Positions 59,552 to 64,000 of a stretch of DNA of 64,000 nucleotides are shown here, piece by piece. A model generated the notes under the pieces. The model was not told the origin of the DNA, did not search any database, and saw only the letters and a list, made by a program, of their open reading frames with translations. The DNA comes from Corallochytrium limacisporum (Eukaryota > Opisthokonta): NCBI GenBank assembly GCA_002811645.1, contig PDIP01000021.1, positions 148,328-212,327 of the forward strand, read 5' to 3'. The translations under genes and the position numbers were made by a program. Every line of letters starts with the position of its first letter. The stretch's first letter is position 1.

Positions 59552-61219
59552 ATGTCACCAGCCGCAAAGAAGCAGAAGACCGAGAATGGTCATGGTACGT
59601 TCGTGCCCCCAGAGGGTGCAGAAAAGCTCACAATTTTCGACACCTCTCTCCGAGATGGAGAACAGAGCCCTGGCGTTTCTTTGAACGTGATCGAAAAGGT
59701 TGAAATTGCAAAGACTCTCTCTAGGTTGGGTGTCGACGTTTGTGAAGCAGGGTTCCCCATTGCCTCCGATGGGGACTTTGAGGCTGTGCACGAGATTGCT
59801 CGCATTGTTGGACCTATGACCGACGGCAGAAAGGAGGGAACGCCTATGAGGATTTGCGGCCTGGCTCGCGCGAAGGAAGCCGATGTGCGGCGCTGCGCTG
59901 AAGCCATCGCCCCAGCTCCCCGCCGTCGCATCCATACCTTCCTTGCCACGTCGGACATCCATCTGAAGTACAAGCTGAAAATTTCTCGCGAGGAGTGCAT
60001 CAAGCAGGCAAGTGAAATGGTTGCCCTGGCCAAATCTCTGTGCGATGATGTTGAGTTCAGTCCGGAGGACGCTGGACGTAGTGATAGGGACTTCATGTGT
60101 CAGGTTCTCAGCGCAGTCATCGAAGCAGGTGCCAGCACCCTGAACATCCCAGACACAGTGGGCTACAATCTTCCCTCTGACTACGCAGAGACCATTTCCT
60201 ATTTGCGAACTAACACAAAGGGTGGTGACAAGGTTACTTGGTCGACGCATTGCCACAATGATTTGGGCTTAGCAACTGCCAACACGATCGCCGGAGTCCA
60301 GGCAGGAGCTCGTCAGGTTGAAGTCACCATAAATGGAATTGGTGAACGTGCAGGCAATACGTCTCTCGAAGAGGTAGTGATGGCAATTGCTACGCATCAA
60401 AAACGCATGCCCGTGTACACGACCATTGATTCACGGCAGCTGCTCAAGACTTCTCGCCTTATCCGGTCCCTCACGGGAATGTCGGTACAGCCTAACAAGG
60501 CCATTGTTGGTGACAATGCATTTGCCCACGAGGCAGGTATTCATCAGGACGGTATGCTGAAGAATCGGGAAACCTATGAGATCATGCACCCCGAGCATGT
60601 TGGCTGGACAAAAACGAACTTAGTCATGGGTAAACACAGTGGTAAGCATGCCCTAAAGGATCGTGTTGAAGAATTGGGCTACACTGACGTTACTCCTGAG
60701 CGTTTGAATGAACTCTTTGTCAAGTTCAAGGCTCTGGCTGATGCGAAGAAGAGTGTCACTGACTTTGACCTGCACGCTCTAATGAAGGATGAAATGAGCA
60801 AACCTCCTGAGCACTTCAAGGTCCTTGGAGTACAGGTCAGCACCGGAGACAAGATGCCTTCCACAGCAACTGTCTCGATCATGACTCCTCAGGGAGAGGA
60901 ACGTACCGAGGCCTTGCTTGGCCGTGGTCCTGTAGATGCCATTTACAAGACCATCGACAAGATCTGTCAAATGGACGTCCAGCTCGCTGATTGGAGGATT
61001 CATGCAGCCACTGGGGGTGAAGATGCCCTCGGCGAGGTGAGCGTGAAGATCCGTGAGACCAAGGGAGAGCACCGCACATTCAGTGCTGTGGGTGCCCACA
61101 ATGACGTCCTTCTGGCGGCTGCATATGCCTACGTGAACGCCATGAACAAATACTACGAGCTCACTTCCAGCGACAAAGGAGGCGAGAAGCGCGACAGCAT
61201 CGAAATCTCTGCCATTTAA
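59552..61219 (+). CDS. leuA: 2-isopropylmalate synthase, plant/cyanobacterial type
   Basis: The first committed enzyme of leucine synthesis: it condenses acetyl-CoA with 2-oxoisovalerate to form 2-isopropylmalate. 555 residues. The catalytic TIM barrel begins at about 28 with FDTSLRDGEQSPGVSL (metal/substrate Asp and Arg), HTFLATSDIHLKYKLK, the metal-binding HCHNDLGLATAN, and NGIGERAGNTSLEEVVMA. The C-terminal about 150 residues form the LeuA regulatory domain that binds leucine for feedback inhibition. The sequence is close to plant and cyanobacterial enzymes (type 2 LeuA), not to the fungal Leu4 type. The start MSPAAKKQK has good Kozak context (CCACCATGT) and no transit peptide, so the enzyme is probably cytosolic. 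Homocitrate synthase is less likely given motif details. Confidence 0.95.
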   Translation: MSPAAKKQKTENGHGTFVPPEGAEKLTIFDTSLRDGEQSPGVSLNVIEKVEIAKTLSRLGVDVCEAGFPIASDGDFEAVHEIARIVGPMTDGRKEGTPMRICGLARAKEADVRRCAEAIAPAPRRRIHTFLATSDIHLKYKLKISREECIKQASEMVALAKSLCDDVEFSPEDAGRSDRDFMCQVLSAVIEAGASTLNIPDTVGYNLPSDYAETISYLRTNTKGGDKVTWSTHCHNDLGLATANTIAGVQAGARQVEVTINGIGERAGNTSLEEVVMAIATHQKRMPVYTTIDSRQLLKTSRLIRSLTGMSVQPNKAIVGDNAFAHEAGIHQDGMLKNRETYEIMHPEHVGWTKTNLVMGKHSGKHALKDRVEELGYTDVTPERLNELFVKFKALADAKKSVTDFDLHALMKDEMSKPPEHFKVLGVQVSTGDKMPSTATVSIMTPQGEERTEALLGRGPVDAIYKTIDKICQMDVQLADWRIHAATGGEDALGEVSVKIRETKGEHRTFSAVGAHNDVLLAAAYAYVNAMNKYYELTSSDKGGEKRDSIEISAI

Positions 61220-61325
61220 CTACCACATTGGCATCAGTTCCTAATCATAACAATCACTTAAACTATATATATATCAAGAGATGTTTTTAATAACCGGCAA
61301 ATATTGACCGCGCAGCGTCATACCT

Positions 61326-62066
61326 TTAGGCGCTCTTCTTTGCAGCAACCTTTGGAGCAGGCCAAATCTGGTACCAGCCGATGATAGAGGTGATCACACC
61401 AATAAGACCGACACGACCGGAAGTGAAGCTGACGTACTGCAAAGTAGTTAGCGGGATGCCGAGGTCCAGGACGTTCTTCACCAGATCGAGGATTTCTTTG
61501 AACTGGACATCTCGGTAGTGAGCCAAATTCTTGTTGTACGTGTCCAGTTCCTCCTGAGTGCTCGGGCGGTTGCCCTGGAGCAGTGCAGTAAGCTTCTCCT
61601 GGTTGAGGTGCATAATGTGCAGGTTCTTGAAGATGCCGCACAACAAACCGAAGACCCAAGCGTAGCTGGATTTCTTGGCTGCATCAGCTGCGTCTCCCTT
61701 GTACAGGCCCACCTTCGTGGCCCAAAGGATATGGTCATAGATCAACCAGATACCCATGCCGACGGAATTGCCCTGCTTGAGGGCGCGGAGCATGGGATCC
61801 CCATCATTTGCTTTAGCACAGCTGACGGCGAAATCAATCGGCTTACCGATGCGGAAGAGACGGCGACTCAGCTGAACAGCCTCACTGAGCTTCTTCATGC
61901 GTTGGATAGTGTCCTTGCTCTCTGGGCTGTACTGTTCCATGTAGTACGCAATCGCCTTGGCACCGAAAGTCACCAGACGATAGGCTTTGTCACGCCCAGC
62001 TGTCTTATTGTTGTTATCGATGATTTGCTGAATAAGCACCATCGGGTCCTGAGCAGGGGCAGACAT
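61326..62066 (-). CDS. PEX11: Peroxisomal membrane protein PEX11
   Basis: PEX11 bends and elongates the peroxisomal membrane before fission, and so sets peroxisome number. The frame begins at a GTG upstream; the ATG used gives MSAPAQDPMVLIQQI, a 246-residue product. The N-terminal about 100 residues form an amphipathic helical region with the family-typical RLVTFGAKAIAYYMEQYSP and RRLFRIGKPIDF segments. Further on lie hydrophobic segments (about 118-140 and 208-232), compatible with membrane association. It ends with a Lys-rich tail, AAKKSA. Length agrees with yeast Pex11 (236) and animal PEX11 proteins. It is convergent with isopropylmalate synthase over a 106-base spacer. Confidence 0.93.
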   Translation of the reverse strand: MSAPAQDPMVLIQQIIDNNNKTAGRDKAYRLVTFGAKAIAYYMEQYSPESKDTIQRMKKLSEAVQLSRRLFRIGKPIDFAVSCAKANDGDPMLRALKQGNSVGMGIWLIYDHILWATKVGLYKGDAADAAKKSSYAWVFGLLCGIFKNLHIMHLNQEKLTALLQGNRPSTQEELDTYNKNLAHYRDVQFKEILDLVKNVLDLGIPLTTLQYVSFTSGRVGLIGVITSIIGWYQIWPAPKVAAKKSA

Positions 62067-62818
62067 GTTGGCAAACGCGGTTCTGACCTTTCTTATCCTG
62101 GGTTTCACTGTAGTGTAAACCTCTCACATCGCATATACATACAATTCGTTATTGGCCAGAGGAGTCTCTTACACCTTGATTGAAACACAGAAAGTCTTCT
62201 AGGCTTCAGACAACCCAGTGCGGATGTATTCAGCACCTGCGTGGCCACGAACGACAGCCACACCAAAAGGTCACCCCAGAGATCACCGCACAGAAGCCGA
62301 GAGACGAGCTATGCACAGTAAGCTGACTATACAGATAGCTAATCAGCCGCAGTGGCCGGATGCTAAAAATAAACCCTCCCCTTTGTTTCTCTATAGAGAA
62401 ATCAGCACTCTTTGGGGTCCCGTTTCTCACCCCGACCGGTCAGCATCCCACCACCTATCGCCGCAGCACTCCTTCGGTCCTGGAGAGCCAGGCAAATTGC
62501 CAAAAATCAATTTACCGTTCGCCCACTATTAAATATTGATCAACAGCTGGACAGCTCAGAGCATGAGAACTTGTAGGGACCGGAGAACCTGGCTGAGAAT
62601 TTGTTTTGCCTCCCTCATCTTGAAATCAGCAAACGGTCCGGTCGGATTCATGACTAACAGGAAGTTTGAGTTCAGTGTTTTTTCTAGTAGAGATCCCAAC
62701 GTTTTCATTTGAGTTAAGAATATTTTGGTATTTGACACTATGGTACATGGCCACAAGATGGTGACGACAAATGACTAGCGAGTTAGATTGAAGATTACTC
62801 TCGCACAATCAGGTCACA
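62067..62818. other. Divergent promoter between PEX11 and ADH genes
   Basis: A 752-base spacer upstream of both genes. No gene or motif copy is visible. Confidence 0.5.
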
Positions 62819-63979
62819 ATGTTGGGGGTGAGACAGAGGTTATCGGGCGCACTCAAAACGCTGGCCCTATCAGAGCGTCAAGGGATGATGCATCAGATGC
62901 GGTGCGCCCTGACCTACTCCACGATGCGCAGCATTGTTCTTCCAGAAAAGGGAGTGCCTGCATCAGGATACCAAATTGATGAAAACTACAAAATGCCGAC
63001 CTTGGGAGCCAAGGATCTCCTAGTAAAGGTTCAAGCGTGTGGAATATGTCACCGGGATGTATTAGATCGCATGGGTGCCTTTCCATTCTTGCGTACCCCC
63101 GTGATTCCTGGACATGAGATTGCTGGTACAGTGAAAGAGATCGGACCCAGCGTGACTGATTTCAAAGAAGGAGATCATGTGGTGTCGCTGCACTGGGCTG
63201 CGTGCGGGGAGTGCAGGGGCTGTATTGAAAAGGGTAGTACTGCCTGTGAGAGGGCCAGCAGCACCTTTCTTGGCATCACTGCTGATGGTGGATACGCTGA
63301 GTACTGCAGTCTCGGTCAGGCGGGGTGGGTCAAGGTTCCGGATGATGCACCCTTCACTTCTACGGAAGCGGCGACGATTCAGTGCACCTTCGGAACCGTA
63401 TGGAGCGCTGCCTTTGTTAAGGGCGCTCTTAAGCGGGGAGAAACAATCCTCGTCTCTGGCGCCTCCGGTGGTGTGGGAACGGCTGCGGTCCAGATGGCCA
63501 AAGCGTATGGATGCAGGGTTGTGGCTACATCAACATCAGAATCCAAGACAGACTACCTACGAGAGCTCGGAGCAGATCTGGTCGTGGTAGAGCCATCGGG
63601 CAACTTCCACAAGCGGCCTGAGATCAAGGAGGCAGCGGTGGACATGGCATTCGATGCAGTTGGAGGTCCCACGTTTGGAGCCTGCCTTCGGTCTGTGCGA
63701 AAAGGTGGTCGGGTAGTCTTGATTGGTAATGTAACTGTTGGCGAGGCGACAATCAAGCTGGGATATATCATCCTGAACCGCATTACGATAATGGGCAGTG
63801 ACAGTTGCACTCGTGGGGAGCTTGAAGATTGCATGGAATTCATGATTAAGCATAACATCAAGCCAAAACCTGGAAAGACATATCCCCTTAATGAAGTCAC
63901 AACGGCACATGAAGAGCTAGAGAGTAAACGGAGCACTGGCAGATTGGTGCTCCAGGTTGATCCTGAAGCAAAATGGTAG
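62819..63979 (+). CDS. Zinc-dependent medium-chain alcohol dehydrogenase-like
   Basis: A 386-residue medium-chain dehydrogenase/reductase. The GroES-like domain (about 40-175) has catalytic-zinc residue Cys74 in CGICHRD, the GHE pair near 99-100, and four structural-zinc cysteines in ACGECRGC and TAC (129, 132, 135, 143). The Rossmann domain has GASGGVGTAA (about 214-223) and GGPTFGACL later. The first about 35 residues are Arg/Ser/Leu-rich with no acidic residue until Glu19 (MLGVRQRLSGALKT), resembling a mitochondrial presequence; Met36 would be a start without it. The family also includes archaeal acryloyl-CoA reductases; substrate is unknown. The frame ends 21 bases before the window end and is complete. 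Confidence 0.9.
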   Translation: MLGVRQRLSGALKTLALSERQGMMHQMRCALTYSTMRSIVLPEKGVPASGYQIDENYKMPTLGAKDLLVKVQACGICHRDVLDRMGAFPFLRTPVIPGHEIAGTVKEIGPSVTDFKEGDHVVSLHWAACGECRGCIEKGSTACERASSTFLGITADGGYAEYCSLGQAGWVKVPDDAPFTSTEAATIQCTFGTVWSAAFVKGALKRGETILVSGASGGVGTAAVQMAKAYGCRVVATSTSESKTDYLRELGADLVVVEPSGNFHKRPEIKEAAVDMAFDAVGGPTFGACLRSVRKGGRVVLIGNVTVGEATIKLGYIILNRITIMGSDSCTRGELEDCMEFMIKHNIKPKPGKTYPLNEVTTAHEELESKRSTGRLVLQVDPEAKW

Positions 63980-64000
63980 AGACAACACTTAAGGTCGAGC

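Overview
This is a nuclear segment from a eukaryotic microbe. It contains about 21 convincing protein genes, almost all single-exon, on both strands and separated by AT/GC-balanced intergenic DNA. The products are eukaryotic: an MCM2 helicase, Miro GTPase, squalene epoxidase, VAMP7-type SNARE, eIF3d, LSm4, THO2, PIG-U, SLX1, ALG13, Rab8/Sec4, PEX11, an SK-type potassium channel and a Rap/Ran-GAP. The only clear spliceosomal intron lies in eIF3d; it has GTAAGT, a CTAAC branch site and CAG. The combination of Miro, VAMP7 with a metazoan-like tail, an FBXO7-like F-box protein, SK channel and RapGAP, together with very few introns and a leucine-biosynthesis enzyme, points to an intron-poor unicellular opisthokont. 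Corallochytrium or another teretosporean-like holozoan is my best guess. This is inference from gene content, not a measured placement.

Layout. Positions 1-5904 hold no gene I can support (microsatellites, polypurine tracts). From 5905 to 24353 there is a dense block: FSP1/AIFM2-like oxidoreductase, MCM2, Miro, squalene epoxidase, VAMP7, DHHC palmitoyltransferase, a shortened malate-dehydrogenase-like protein, eIF3d, LSm4 and an unknown nuclear protein. Then come two gene-poor stretches (24354-27774 and 28864-34590) around an FBXO7-like gene. From 34591 to 57524 genes are dense again: THO2, PIG-U, SLX1, an unknown coiled-coil protein with an in-frame open extension after its TAG stop, uridine phosphorylase, ALG13, a Hikeshi-like/CCCH fusion, a long coiled-coil protein, RapGAP, Rab8 and the SK-like channel. 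A 220-base assembly gap sits at 54839-55058. The last block carries 2-isopropylmalate synthase, PEX11 and a zinc alcohol dehydrogenase.

The genes are not an operon or one pathway. They are housekeeping genes for replication, mRNA export, splicing, translation, N-glycan and GPI synthesis, membrane traffic, mitochondria and peroxisomes, arranged mostly as convergent or divergent pairs with short gaps. No mobile element, CRISPR array, rRNA or tRNA gene was recognised.

Most noteworthy: (1) a TAG stop followed in frame by 68 further open codons rich in coiled-coil sequence; (2) a Hikeshi/OPI10-like domain joined to a CCCH zinc finger; (3) a malate-dehydrogenase-like protein reduced to its NAD-binding half; (4) a strongly over-represented 11-mer, TACATTCACTA, found only between genes; (5) a plant/cyanobacterial-type isopropylmalate synthase without a transit peptide; (6) a 32-unit GGTCAC repeat encoding an Arg-Asp tract in THO2. 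Several starts were moved to the first true ATG, because the longest open frames began at GTG or TTG codons.
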